Positions 48,906 through 58,934 of a stretch of DNA of 64,000 bases are shown piece after piece; the stretch's first letter is position 1; each line of letters begins with the position of its first letter. Source of the stretch: Mangifera indica (lineage: Eukaryota > Streptophyta > Magnoliopsida > Sapindales > Anacardiaceae); assembly GCF_011075055.1 (NCBI RefSeq), contig NC_058143.1, forward strand, positions 18,736,930-18,800,929. The letters are read 5' to 3'. The notes beneath the pieces are model-generated. The model ran no database searches and was not told the DNA's origin. It saw only the letters and a list, made by a program, of their open reading frames with translations. A program made the translations under genes and the position numbers.

Positions 48906-49053
48906 ATTTTCATTTATTATAGGGTTTAGTTGCCGTCTACTACTCTTTCAATTTGAACAATATTTAGGTGGATGAAGTAAATTTTCATTTATTACAGGGT
49001 TTAGTAGCCATCCACTCTTCTAATTTGAGCCATCTTTAGATTCATGGGGTAAA
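48906..49053. repeat. 75-bp tandem duplication
   Basis: Two adjacent units (48906-48980 and 48981-49053) share ATTTTCATTTATTA.AGGGTT, TAGT.GCC.TC.ACT and CTTTAG.T..ATG..GTAAA with scattered differences. A simple local duplication of moderate age. Confidence 0.65.
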
Positions 49054-50610
49054 AGAGTAATTATAACATATTACTCTATTATTATAGTTCGAATAATTGG
49101 ATCAACTGTTAAGATATTGTTTAAAACATCTTTTAACGGTTTAATAACTCATATGTTAGCATCATAAATGCGTGAAATTTGCATATGTACCTAACATCTT
49201 TCTCATATTTTATAAATACGGAATCATCTTGGTGTTATAGTAATTTAAATTGTAACTTGTCCTTCTCTCAGCTTTGATATTATTCAAGCACCCCCTAACA
49301 CCGCTTTCAAGTTTCAATGCTTTTTCTCCAATCAAACAGAAAGTAGAAGAGTGAGAATTCTTTCTACCATCTTCTAGCAAAGACTTCATAAAAGATTTAT
49401 TCATCAATAATGGAGGAAAAAATAAGTTATTATGCATGAAATTTGACCGAAGTGGATGGAGTTGTCAAGATTTAACCATAGTTGAAGTTGGTGACTTGTT
49501 TTTTTGTTTTTCATGTGAAGGCATACGTCTTACTTGCATGAGAGCGAAGACCATCCGTATGGATTATACATGGATAATCACTCTAAATTATGAATCGGCT
49601 TCTCCTTGCAGGATATTTACATTAAATAAACTCTGCTTAATCCTTTCTCTAATCTCCCAATTATCTGTCATTTTAGAGAGAAGGAAGGTCCAATAAACTC
49701 TTGTCAAATTACTTGATAGATATGTACATAAAAAGGAGGTAGGCACAGCTTCCCAATTGCTTATTTGATGTCGACACAAGCAATTTCTAGGTCTCCATAG
49801 CTTCTTGATGCTTTTATATTAAATAATAATGTATAACTGTTGAAAAGGATCATGTGGGAGCATCAGCCCACCTTCCATTTATCAGAGTAACATGCTAATA
49901 CCTACGTGTGGGCACATGAAAAATCAGCTACTCAGATCTTAACATATGCCTAAAAACTTATTCCTTTGTAAATTTAACAGACTGGAGCATACTTGTTTCT
50001 CTTTCTAAGAGCTTGAAGTACACAACACGGCCTGTCAGCTCCCACTTTTTCAGCTCATAGTGGCCTGATTTTGGGTTCAGTATTGTTCAATATTCTAAGA
50101 GCTTCAAGGCTATTTTTTCAGCTTTTGCTGGCCTTTGCGTTTGCTTATCATTCTGTGTGCCTTCGATTCTTCAGCTCATCATCATATGCATGTGAAAGCG
50201 CCGTGGTCCATGGCGTATATTTGCTTTATCTCCTTTTGCTCGAAAGGGAAGTCTGCCATAATAATTAATCTTCTAGCTTTTTCAAAGCATTATTATTCAA
50301 GTAATACATCGGTTAATTATATAATTAGTTCGAATATTAAGGTCAAATTCCTATTTAATTATAATAAAACAAGAAAAGGATATGAATATGATGATGAGAA
50401 AGGCAGCTCCTAACAAATCCACCATGGCAATGGATAGTGGAGAAGATGAATACATAAAAGCGTAGAAGGGATTGATTGATAGCGACGATGTCCCACCATT
50501 TTGCATGTAAGTTTGTGCTTGGACTCACTTTTAGATAAGAATAAATGGGTAAGGCTAAGGCTGAGGTTGTTGAATTTGGCCCACAATCCGCTTTTTCAAT
50601 GAATAATTAG

Positions 50611-50638
50611 CAAGGGAAAGTCATTGTCGTTGGGGCAG
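50611..50638 (+). pseudogene. Possible exon relic with a Rossmann-type GxG fingerprint
   Basis: After an acceptor-like AATTAG, the sequence reads CAAGGGAAAGTCATTGTCGT and continues TGGGGCAG|GTAAGT, coding GKVIVVGAG before a perfect donor. This is the beta-alpha-beta fingerprint start (VIVVGAG) of FAD/NAD-dependent oxidoreductases. Nearby frames at 50388-50512 contain MDSGEDEYIKA-stop and GLIDSDDVPPFC. No continuation (GxxGL) could be found downstream. It may be a decayed gene or chance. Confidence 0.25.
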
Positions 50639-50935
50639 GTAAGTGTTATTTTTTTTGGTTTTAGGTGTATCTTTTGGCAATTGAGGGAATTATCAAGTGT
50701 TTGATTGTTGATACTCAATCAAGGCAATTTGATTTTTTGGAAATCTGTTGGTGTAAAGGATAAAGGTCGATTTATTGATGAATACTTTATTTTCCAACTA
50801 TTTCTTTGAAATAAGGTTGGAAATTGAAACCCCTAGAGGTGAATTTACTCCTGGTTGATTTGGATTGAATCCATATCTTGGTTTGAATCAGTTGGATTTG
50901 AGTTAAAACTTCGATTGACTTGTTTCTTCATTATT

Positions 50936-51316
50936 TAATATTGTTAATTTTGCTGATAATATTATTCATTCCTTCAATGATACTATTTATTCTATCAACA
51001 CTTTTCAATTATACTATACACCAGCTCAAATGAACTTGAGCTAAGTATAATTACTTTTATCTTAGCTTGAGCAATTAATATTGTTCATCATATTGATGAT
51101 ATTGTTTATTCCTTTGACATCATTGCTTATCACATTGATGACCATTAGATGATAATGTGCACTAACTTAAATAAACTTGAGATGAACTCATGGGTTCAGT
51201 ATGAGCTTGAGCAATTGATATTATTCATTTCATTGACAAAACTATTCACCTTTTAGACAAAACTGTTTATCTTGTTGATGACTTTTTGATAATATATTGT
51301 TTGTTAGCTCAAATGA
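50936..51316. repeat. Degenerate tandem repeat, three units of about 130-150 bp
   Basis: Three blocks each contain two or three variants of ATTGATGATATTGTTTATTC followed by an AGCTCAAATGA.CTTGAG or CTTGAGCAATT segment. There are thus two repeat levels, a ~25-27-bp inner unit within a ~140-bp outer unit. AT-rich and non-coding. Confidence 0.5.
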
Positions 51317-52946
51317 GCTACCCACATCAATCAAGAGGCCCTAAAGGATCAAGCAATTTGTCCAGCCCAATATCATGGTGAACACAATTGAAGTGCAAGG
51401 CAAGCAATGAGCCATTTCGTGTGTCAATTTATTTATTATTTTGTTACCTAATTAATCACTTGATATATTACAGATGGTTTTTTTTTTATTAACCTGCGGA
51501 CTCTCACGGTTCTTGAGCCTTGACTCCTCCATGACTGATCTTCCTTCTACACTCTCAAAAATCAAATGATTTTTCAGTTCAGTTGTGCCATGAAGTCGTG
51601 ATTTTTATTTACAAGTAACTGGTTCCCAGAAATTACCCAACACGTTTTCTTTCTACTCTTATCTGAAACAATGTCAAAGTACTTGCACCAATACGTTTAC
51701 TTTTATCTTGTTTTCAGTTTTCATCTCTGTCTTCTTTGAGCAACATGACTCTAGAGTGGGAACACCATTCCAACCAAATCCGTCTTCTTGATTTTATCAA
51801 GCTGCAGTATGGCAAATACCAATAAGCTAGAGAAGCTACCTTTACAAATCCACTATAATATTACAGACTTTTGTGAGACTTTTTCACGCTTAATTAGAAT
51901 ATATATTAACAGAAGAAACCATAATATTTTCTGCTGCGGGCCATGCAGTTGTTTTCTATTCGTAGCAATCAAGATCGTGGAACTTCATTTTCGCATGCTG
52001 AGACAGTTGAAATTGCTGCTTCTGCTTTTCTAGATTTTGAAACAGTCAACAAACGTATATCATGTATGCTTTTTCTATGGCTGCTCTTTCTGTTTGCGAA
52101 ATGGTCTATGCAGCTTGCTCGGTCTTGTAGAAAAATTCATTGCTTGAGTTCATTTGCCTATAAAACATCGGTAAATTGAGACCGTCCTTGATTGGTCTTA
52201 TTGAAGAATTGATGGTGTATAATTTTATCATGAACAAGCTAGGCTAAGAGTTGGCTTTGAATTTTTCTCCATTGTGAAGAGTGTTTTCCCACCCAAGATT
52301 TGGCCTGAAAATGCTTTTCCTCCCATAAATGATACAAATAATAGGATTTTCAACAAAATTTAAGAAATGAAACTTGAATGGGAAAATGTATTCTTCTTTT
52401 CAAAGATTCTTTCAAATTTGTAACGGGAAGACGAAAAAGGATTCATATTGAGAATCGTGAATTGACCACTATAATATATCACAAGAAAAGACATGCATTG
52501 GTACACTGATAATACTGAACAAGGAATCCCATTTCCTTGAAAACAAGGTTCAAGGCATAATCCCGTCAAGGTTCGATTTGCTCAATTTGTGATGAGAATT
52601 AAGAGTGTCCAAAAATAATGACCGTATAAATTATTCAGCGTAGTTTGGTTCAAAAAATAGCGGTGAGTGAGACAAATTATTTTCCCAAAAAATACTGAAA
52701 ACGATGAAGCATCCGAACCACTGTTGTGCCTGAGACTGACTAACAGTGGCCGTTGATTTCCGCATCGAATCTCTATTTCCTATATATATATATATGTCAT
52801 ATTATTTTATACGTGTGTAAGAATATTTTATTATCAAATTATTTTAGGTTTTTTTTTTTTCGGTGTTTGGGTGCGACCATTCAAATAGGACCAGATCGAA
52901 TTTTCATAGTTATTGTCGCAGCCCAATATTAGAATCTTTATAATTT

Positions 52947-53797
52947 GGTCAAAAGATTTGTTCCCACCCCAGTTATGATAAAACCTTAAAATGGTCCTCT
53001 CCAATTTTTTAAAATTTAAATATTTGTTTATGAATAAAATTTATTAAAAAATTCAATTAAAGTTAAAGATAAAATCATTTATTCAATAATATTATTAAAA
53101 AAAACTATATAATTAATTTTATTTTATCCTTCTCTCAAGAGTTTAACAACTAATATTTCATTCATATATAGGGTTTTTTAGTTAAAAAAAAATCACATTC
53201 CCCCTCCCCCCCTCCCCAAACCCTCTCCGCCCACCATTTTCATATTCAACAACCACGAATCTATCCTAAATCATTGTTGTCAAAGTTTTCTCGTTGTCCA
53301 ACTATCAAAAGTTGAATTTTCAGACATAAATCATCTGAAAATCCAGATGACTTTTGTCTAAAAATCTAGATGATTTTTGTCTAGTGATTACATCCACACA
53401 AATTGTTTGGATGATGACATCTAGAAGAAAATCGTCTCAATTTTCAGATAATTTTTGTCTGGATCTTCAGGCAATGTGACTTAGGGAGAGATGTTCGAAC
53501 TTTTCTCTAAAGATTAGGGTTAAAAGCATCGTCTTCCATGCTCAAAAATGGTGGTCAGAATGTTAATTTTTAAAAATTTTAGGCATGAATGAAATTATTA
53601 ATTTTTAAAATTTAAGGAGATAAATATAATGAGTTTTATGTTTTTAAAATTTTTTTTATTAAATGATTTTTTATCCTTAACTTTAATTAAGTTTTTTAAT
53701 AAAATTTTACTCATAAATAAATATTTAAATTTTAAAAAATTAATAAACACCACTTTAAAATTTCATCGTGCCTTAGGTGGGGTCAAGTCATTTGGCC
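52947..53797. mobile_element. Mutator-like MITE with long TIRs and perfect 9-bp TSD
   Basis: The left end GGTCAAAAGATTTGTTCCCA and the reverse complement of the right end GGCCAAATGACTTGACCCCA start inverted repeats. They extend about 150 bp (AATTTTTTAAAATTTAAATA, AATTAAAGTTAA.GATAAAA). The element is 851 bp and flanked by perfect TTATAATTT duplications (52938-52946 and 53798-53806). The interior repeats GATGA(C/T)TTTTGTCTA. It is the best-preserved member of the family also present at 47564-48270 and, damaged, at 14348 and 23709. No transposase is encoded. Confidence 0.9.
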
Positions 53798-54479
53798 TTA
53801 TAATTTTAATCCACATAATATAATTCCTCTGTATTTAATAATTTTATCTTATGATCCAATTTGGCATGTATTCTCCAAAATCTGTCAATTTGGGTAGTTA
53901 AACAGTGCTGCGTTTCCTATACATTGATTGACATAATCAGCTATACAATTTGGCCTCGGTTTCATCGGATCCCAGTTGTGTATTATTTTCTGTCTATAAT
54001 TTCCTAGCACATTTTTCACTCGTTCAACGTTTATGTTATGCCAGACTTGTCTCTTGTTGTACGGTTACATTTTACTTTACTCACATGTGCCAGTAGTAAT
54101 ATTGAAAAGATATACATATTTTATAATATAATATGATATAAATATATTCTTGCCTATCTAATTTTACTGTTATTGTGGATTAGTGAAAAAAAAAATAATT
54201 GTACTGTTATCAATTTCTTACCCTTCGCTTATCATTGGAGTGATTTTTCTCAACACCTCTGATTGTACATTTGTTTTTTCACTTTCAGTCATTTTCTTGG
54301 CAACCAAACAGACAAGAAAAATGTTTTTAGTTCTCAACGGAAGAAGTTAATTATAATAGCAAAAACTACTACATACATATACAGATACAATTAGTTGAAT
54401 CACGTGCATGTTGTTGCCCAACACCAACACGCACCTACACCGTTAGATTCGTCTACCATCTACTTTTGACTATCCTAAT

Positions 54480-54788
54480 CTACCGCCCAACCGGCAGTAC
54501 AGAAAAGAACGGCTTTATCGGAGGCGTTTCGTAACAGAACGGCGCCGCTGGATGCTGCCACTTCTTGAACACCGGCTTTTCACCATCTCTCCGTTGCTCT
54601 TGCCGTGACTCTGTCCGAGACTTAATCTCAGCTGCTACGTCAATCGATGTCGGCGAGGAGGCAAGTGGTGATAGGAGCGGAATCGCCACGTTCCAGCTCG
54701 ATGCAGGACTGATTTGCAGAGAAGCCGGGCGGCGACGCTGGAGCCGGCTTGGCTGGGTGGCAGTTTTATTTCTGGAGGGTTCGGCCAT
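54480..54788 (-). CDS. Small conserved plant protein, At4g14450-like
   Basis: Intronless, 102 residues from ATG 54788-54786 (AAACAATTG leader side) to TAG at 54482-54480. Two blocks are conserved in the plant family: N-terminal LQRRRPASLQISPASSWNVA then IPLLSPL, and C-terminal PVFKKWQHPAAPFCYE. The linker between them (residues 45-75) is low-complexity and acidic/basic. The family is usually labelled 'uncharacterized protein At4g14450, chloroplastic-like'; I see no clear transit peptide, and no enzymatic motif. Its molecular role is not known to me. Its placement between the DUF668 gene and the enoyl-CoA isomerase relic matches the order I recall around At4g14440-At4g14450 and At3g23160-At3g23170. 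GC content is clearly higher than in the flanking DNA, as expected for a real exon. Confidence 0.88.
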   Translation of the reverse strand: MAEPSRNKTATQPSRLQRRRPASLQISPASSWNVAIPLLSPLASSPTSIDVAAEIKSRTESRQEQRRDGEKPVFKKWQHPAAPFCYETPPIKPFFSVLPVGR

Positions 54789-56455
54789 GGAAACAGATTT
54801 TGTATCAATTGTTTAGGAATTGATTTGAGAAGAAAATTGAGGAAGTTTGAGAGTAGAGAGAGAGAATGAAGAGGAAGGATTATAAAGAAGACCAAAGGAG
54901 ACAGGCATGTGGTGTACACGTTTCTAAGGACAGAAACCTTCAAATATAGAACAAGCTGACTCTCGCAGCTCCAGCTTTATTCGAGCCGATTATTTTTTAA
55001 GGGAGAATCCGCATTTTTCAATTTAAAATGAATAATAATTTTTTCTATTGAATTAAAATATAAAAAATATTACTATTATTTTATTAAAATTAAAAAAAAA
55101 TTATTAAATTTTTTAAGTAAAAAATCGAAGCCAAGCTGAGCTTATGAAGTATGAAGCTGAGATAAGCAGGAAAGGCAATGAATAAGATAAGAGGGGTCAA
55201 AGGTCTAGTTGGGTGCGTTATTTGACTCATTAATCATAAACCGCCCAAATATTTTAACCAATTCTATTGGCCCATTCTTAAATCATACATACACCACCAG
55301 ATTTTGACCCTACCCACCATCAGTCTTTTGATTAACGTTACATGATCTCTGACATTTCAACTCACCATCACCATCACCATCACCATCACCATCACTACCC
55401 CTCCGATTACACTTTTGTGTCTCATCTGACGGTTCACATCCCATCTACATGTTTTACCGGGTACAAATGTTAATGTACACGTGTGTGGTCTACATTTGTT
55501 GTTATCTTTACTGTCGTTTTGTTGAATTTTGTAGTGTCCAGAGCAAATGACAACGGGGTTTGGTTTGGGTTAAGTCAAGGATAGATGCGTCAATTAGAAG
55601 AATTCAAGATAATTTTCAGGTGTTGATTGTCGTTTTAGAAGTGTGGAGAAAGAAGGCTCCGACAGAGTTCACTGTAGTGTGTTGGAATAGTCGTTGACGA
55701 AATCAATGGAGAGAGTAATCCTTGTGATAGGTTAAATCTCTGCTTAACGAATTAAGGATACCAAAATGGCGATGAATCACTAGGAAAACACCAGATGTAT
55801 CTATTGACAGTCAGTCTATCCCTCCCAATCGACCAAAAAGAGTAAATAATATAATAATAGGGCCAAAGGTGTATTTTTCACCTAAATTTTGATATTTATA
55901 GAAGTTGAAAAATCTAAAACCCTACTCATAGATCAATTGAGGGTAAATTTTTCTGTTAAAAGTAAGATTAGAATTGTTATTTTACTTTGTTAATTCCAAT
56001 GACTTACTTTCATTCTCTGAGAATCTTCATATCAAGAATCCTCACATGGATAAACTCTTCAATTTCTTACCTTTATTGCCACGAAGAAATGAGACTGAAA
56101 AGGCCAAGAGCTCTTTTTTCAGTTAAGGAGGAAACTTGATCTGGATCATCATTTTTGTGCCTACTCGAAGTTAATTTTTCAGAATCTAATTGAGTCTAAA
56201 CTGACTCACTGAATAAGTGGAACTCTGGTCTGGCGACGAGCACTCAACCACAAATAGTTCAATATTTTTTTGTGTTTTTAGGCAATACTATTTGAACATA
56301 ATGTCAAGATCCAAAAAATTATAGAATGAAGATTCAGCAAAGCAGGGGAAAATGAATAAAATACTGATACAAAGGCGAGTTGACTCGTCATTTAATATAA
56401 AAATAAAACATTAATATTAAAAAAAATTACCATCGATGCAATCTTCTTCGCTTTT
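54789..56455. other. Bidirectional intergenic region between the At4g14450-like gene and the ECI pseudogene
   Basis: The two genes are divergent, so this 1.7 kb holds both promoters. It contains a GAGAGAGAGA-type leader near 54855-54870 (minus-strand gene) and a (CACCAT)n microsatellite at 55363-55395. The rest is unremarkable AT-rich DNA without open frames of interest. Confidence 0.55.
55363..55395. repeat. (CACCAT)5.5 hexanucleotide microsatellite
   Basis: Thirty-three bases of CACCAT repeat, uninterrupted. It lies in intergenic DNA between divergent genes. In one frame it would read His-His, but no open frame uses it. Confidence 0.95.
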
Positions 56456-56517
56456 TTGAAATTCACGGCGGGCTTCTTAACTTACAATTTGTCAGAGATT
56501 GAGAAATACCAAAAACA

Positions 56518-57222
56518 ATGTGTACTTTGGAGAAAAAACGGCGACGTTTTCATCTTAACCTTAGCCGGTTCCTCCGATCTGGACGAGCATCGTTTTAGTC
56601 CAACCGTCATCGACTCCATACTCTCCGCTCTCTCCCAGGCCAAAGCCCAAGCCACTCCTGGCTCAGTTCTTGTTACCACTTCTCGTGGCAAATTCTTCTC
56701 CAGTGGTTTCGATCTCGCCTACACCCAAGCTGCCGGCTCTCGAACCGGAGCCCGAGAACGTCTTGAACAGCCATGATTTCTTTGCCTATGCCGACCGTCG
56801 CCGCCATTAACGGCCATGCCGTCGCCGCTGGCTTCACTTTCGCTTTGAGCCACGACTACGTGCTAATGAGGCGCGACAAAGGCGTGTTGTACATGAGCGA
56901 GGTGGATATCGGGCTCAGTTTGGCTAATTATTTTTCGGCTCTGTTTCTGGCAAAGATTGGATCGGCTTCGGTTCGGCGCGATATATTATTAAGGGCCTTG
57001 AAGATCAGGGGAGAGGAGGCGGTGAAGATGGGGATTGTGGATTCTGCGCACGATAGCGTAGAGCACGTAGTTGAAGCTAGCATGTTCCTGGGGAAGCGAT
57101 TGGCATCCAGGAAATGGAGTGGTGAGGTAGGTCTCTGCGGAGATAAGGAAGAGTTTGTATCCGGAAATATGTGGCGTTCTGGGATTGGCTGGAAAACGGT
57201 TGTTGCAAACCCTAAGTTGTGA
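56518..57222 (+). pseudogene. ECI: Peroxisomal enoyl-CoA delta-isomerase (ECI/IBR10-like) pseudogene
   Basis: Family members are intronless and begin MCxLEKRGxxFILTL. Here ATGTGTACTTTGGAG at 56518 starts that way, but a run of six A instead of five (56532-56537) shifts the frame. The following frame then matches (NGDVFILTLAG, GKFFSSGFDLAYTQAAGS) until LEQ at 56770. There about 31 bp coding the expected MVxSFxPVVAA segment is missing and the frame shifts again. The next frame (56773 onward) matches MISLPMPTVAAINGHAVAAG and the catalytic Glu in YMSEVDIGLSLANYFSAL. Near 57128-57132 a +1 shift puts about 22 residues out of frame; the intended IRKSLYPEICGVLGLAG is readable in the neighbouring frame. 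A missing A at 57193-57196 restores the frame, and the end reads VVANPKL-stop, keeping a PKL peroxisome signal. Four lesions make a functional protein unlikely. ECI enzymes act in beta-oxidation of unsaturated acids and, for IBR10, IBA. Confidence 0.88.
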
Positions 57223-58934
57223 TGATCATCTCAAAAATTGTACTGTTTTGAATGAAATAATTTATGACATCCCAAAATCAAGTACTTGGTTGATGTTTGC
57301 ATAATAAAGAACTATTTCAAGCTATGAAAGTTCAACATTGGAATGGATTTTCACTGTAATGGCAACTTTTCTTTAGTCTGTCATACGCAAAATTTCTGTC
57401 TGTCACAGTCCCAGCCGTCTCTTTAACATTACTAAACACACCGGATAAGATGCTGCATAACAGGTACTGTAGTAAGTTTTACCATTGTGATGAAGGGTCG
57501 GCCAAGCGAGCCAACCCTTTCAGTTTCCACAAATTATGTCAGCCATATGTCTTGATAGCCATACGGCACTCACCAGACTAGGGCGAGTGTGGCATACTTA
57601 GCCAACCGACCCTTTTAAGGATGCGAGTTATTAAAATGAAAACTTTATAGAAAGCTGTTTCTATTCTCTTTCAACGTCTCTCCGATGTGGGATGCTGTCT
57701 CCGTTTGTGCAGTGTACATCCATAACCTTTTGTAATTTGCTTTTATTTTATTATTTTTCAATACGGCCTGTACGAATTTCAAACTGTGGAAAGAACTTCA
57801 GCATTATCGATGTTATCCACCAATTTTTCTGGTTTTAATTTAGGATATTCACAAAAAAAATAAAAATACAAAATTTCCTGGGCTAACTAGAAAGGATGAT
57901 GATCCACCTTAGTCACATCCAAGCTTACCAGTTATAATAGCATAAACGCAACATTAATAACGTAATAGAAAAACTTAATTGGACTATATATACACATCAG
58001 AGATGGTTCAAAAGCAAATGCTATTGTAATTGTTAATAAATGGAGTCACTGTTTATTCAACTGCAGTACTCAACCACGAAACACGCTTATACCTAAAAAG
58101 GAAGATGTGAAACCTTCTTAGATCTCATTGACAGCATTATGGAATTTGGACAAGCTATGTTCCAGAATTTCCTACTTTACAAGAAGTCAACAACATTTGC
58201 CAGAAATCCTTGAGTGCACACGAGGAACCTGCAGTTTGTCAGCTGTACAAATCTAAAATAAGAAATCAACATGCCGACTCCTGAAGCATGGTATTAGCAG
58301 TCAATTCAGTCCCTCAGAATTATTAAGTTTAACTACAAAATCAGTATAAAACACTGATGTAAAGGAGCATGTTTAAAAGCAGGAAGAAAAACTGGGGATA
58401 CAAGTTTAGAAACACTGTTTTAACAAGAATAAACTGTTAATGAAAGGAAGGCCTGCAGAAGAGAGGTAGGGAAGAAGGAGATGGTTAAGAGTGTCAAGCA
58501 GACATGAAGCAGGAGCATATAAAGGAATATTAGTAGTAAAATAAAAATAAAGTTCTGCAGAAGAATCCATCGAGGTAGAAGAGATACCCCTGACATTGAC
58601 ATTGATTAATAAGTTATGAAATGCAATAAACATCTGGATGCTCCAGTATGGAAGACCAGATCGATTCAAGTGGTAAAGAAGAAATTTCTTCTGGCATGGC
58701 ACCTGAATCAATTTGTTTCCTCCACTCCACACATAATTTAATCAATGCCACTTCCCCCCTAAAGCAGTGATATTAGGGGTATCTCTTTTTGAGATGCATT
58801 ACAATTTCTCACTTAATATGTTTTCTTTGTCATGTAGTGATGGGAAAAAAGATTCAAACAAAAATTGACGTCCTTGTAAAAGGCTTCATGCTGAAGTTGT
58901 AACATGATTTAAGAAATACATGCTGTATTACCTT
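57223..58934. other. Region between the ECI pseudogene and the ARP9 stop codon
   Basis: About 1.7 kb. An AATGAAATAATT at about 57250-57261 may be the old ECI polyadenylation signal. The segment 57490-57720 is GC-richer and repeat-like. The ARP9 3' UTR probably occupies part of 58100-58934. Immediately after the ARP9 stop the minus strand reads TGAAAG|GTAATA, a donor-like site, so the 3' UTR may be spliced. Two candidate acceptors lie near 58226-58240. Open frames at 58406-58732 have no recognisable domain. Confidence 0.45.
57490..57720. repeat. Possible small transposon copy (GGGTCGG inverted motifs, TCTCCGATGTGGGAT)
   Basis: AAGGGTCGGCCAAGCGAGCC at 57493-57512 and the reverse complement of 57597-57617 (AAAGGGTCGGTTGGCTAAG) form an imperfect inverted repeat. 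The phrase TCTCCGATGTGGGATGCTG (about 57679-57697) resembles a motif I have seen at the ends of many plant interspersed repeats. The segment is GC-richer than its surroundings. No target-site duplication was resolved. Confidence 0.3.

Larger units (their letters stand above)
47070..54479. other. Intergenic region with two Mutator-like MITEs
   Basis: About 7.4 kb. It contains the DUF668 promoter side (47070-47400), a complete MITE (47564-48270), a 75-bp tandem duplication (48906-49053) and a possible exon relic (50611-50638). It also contains a degenerate tandem repeat (50936-51316), a TIR-like fragment (about 52288-52306) and a second complete MITE (52947-53797). The stretch 49400-50640 has several short open frames and splice-like sites but no recognisable gene. 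Confidence 0.5.

Noticed and set aside
54565..54943. Open frames overlapping the At4g14450-like gene on both strands
   Set aside because: Shadows of a GC-rich exon; only the 102-codon minus-strand frame matches a conserved family.
57126..57200. Taking the continuous frame at 56773-57222 as a functional short ECI
   Set aside because: It lacks the N-terminal third, and about 22 residues near the end are out of frame relative to the family. The matching residues are in the neighbouring frame.
58406..58732. 108-codon minus-strand frame as a separate gene
   Set aside because: No domain recognised, and it overlaps the probable ARP9 3' UTR.
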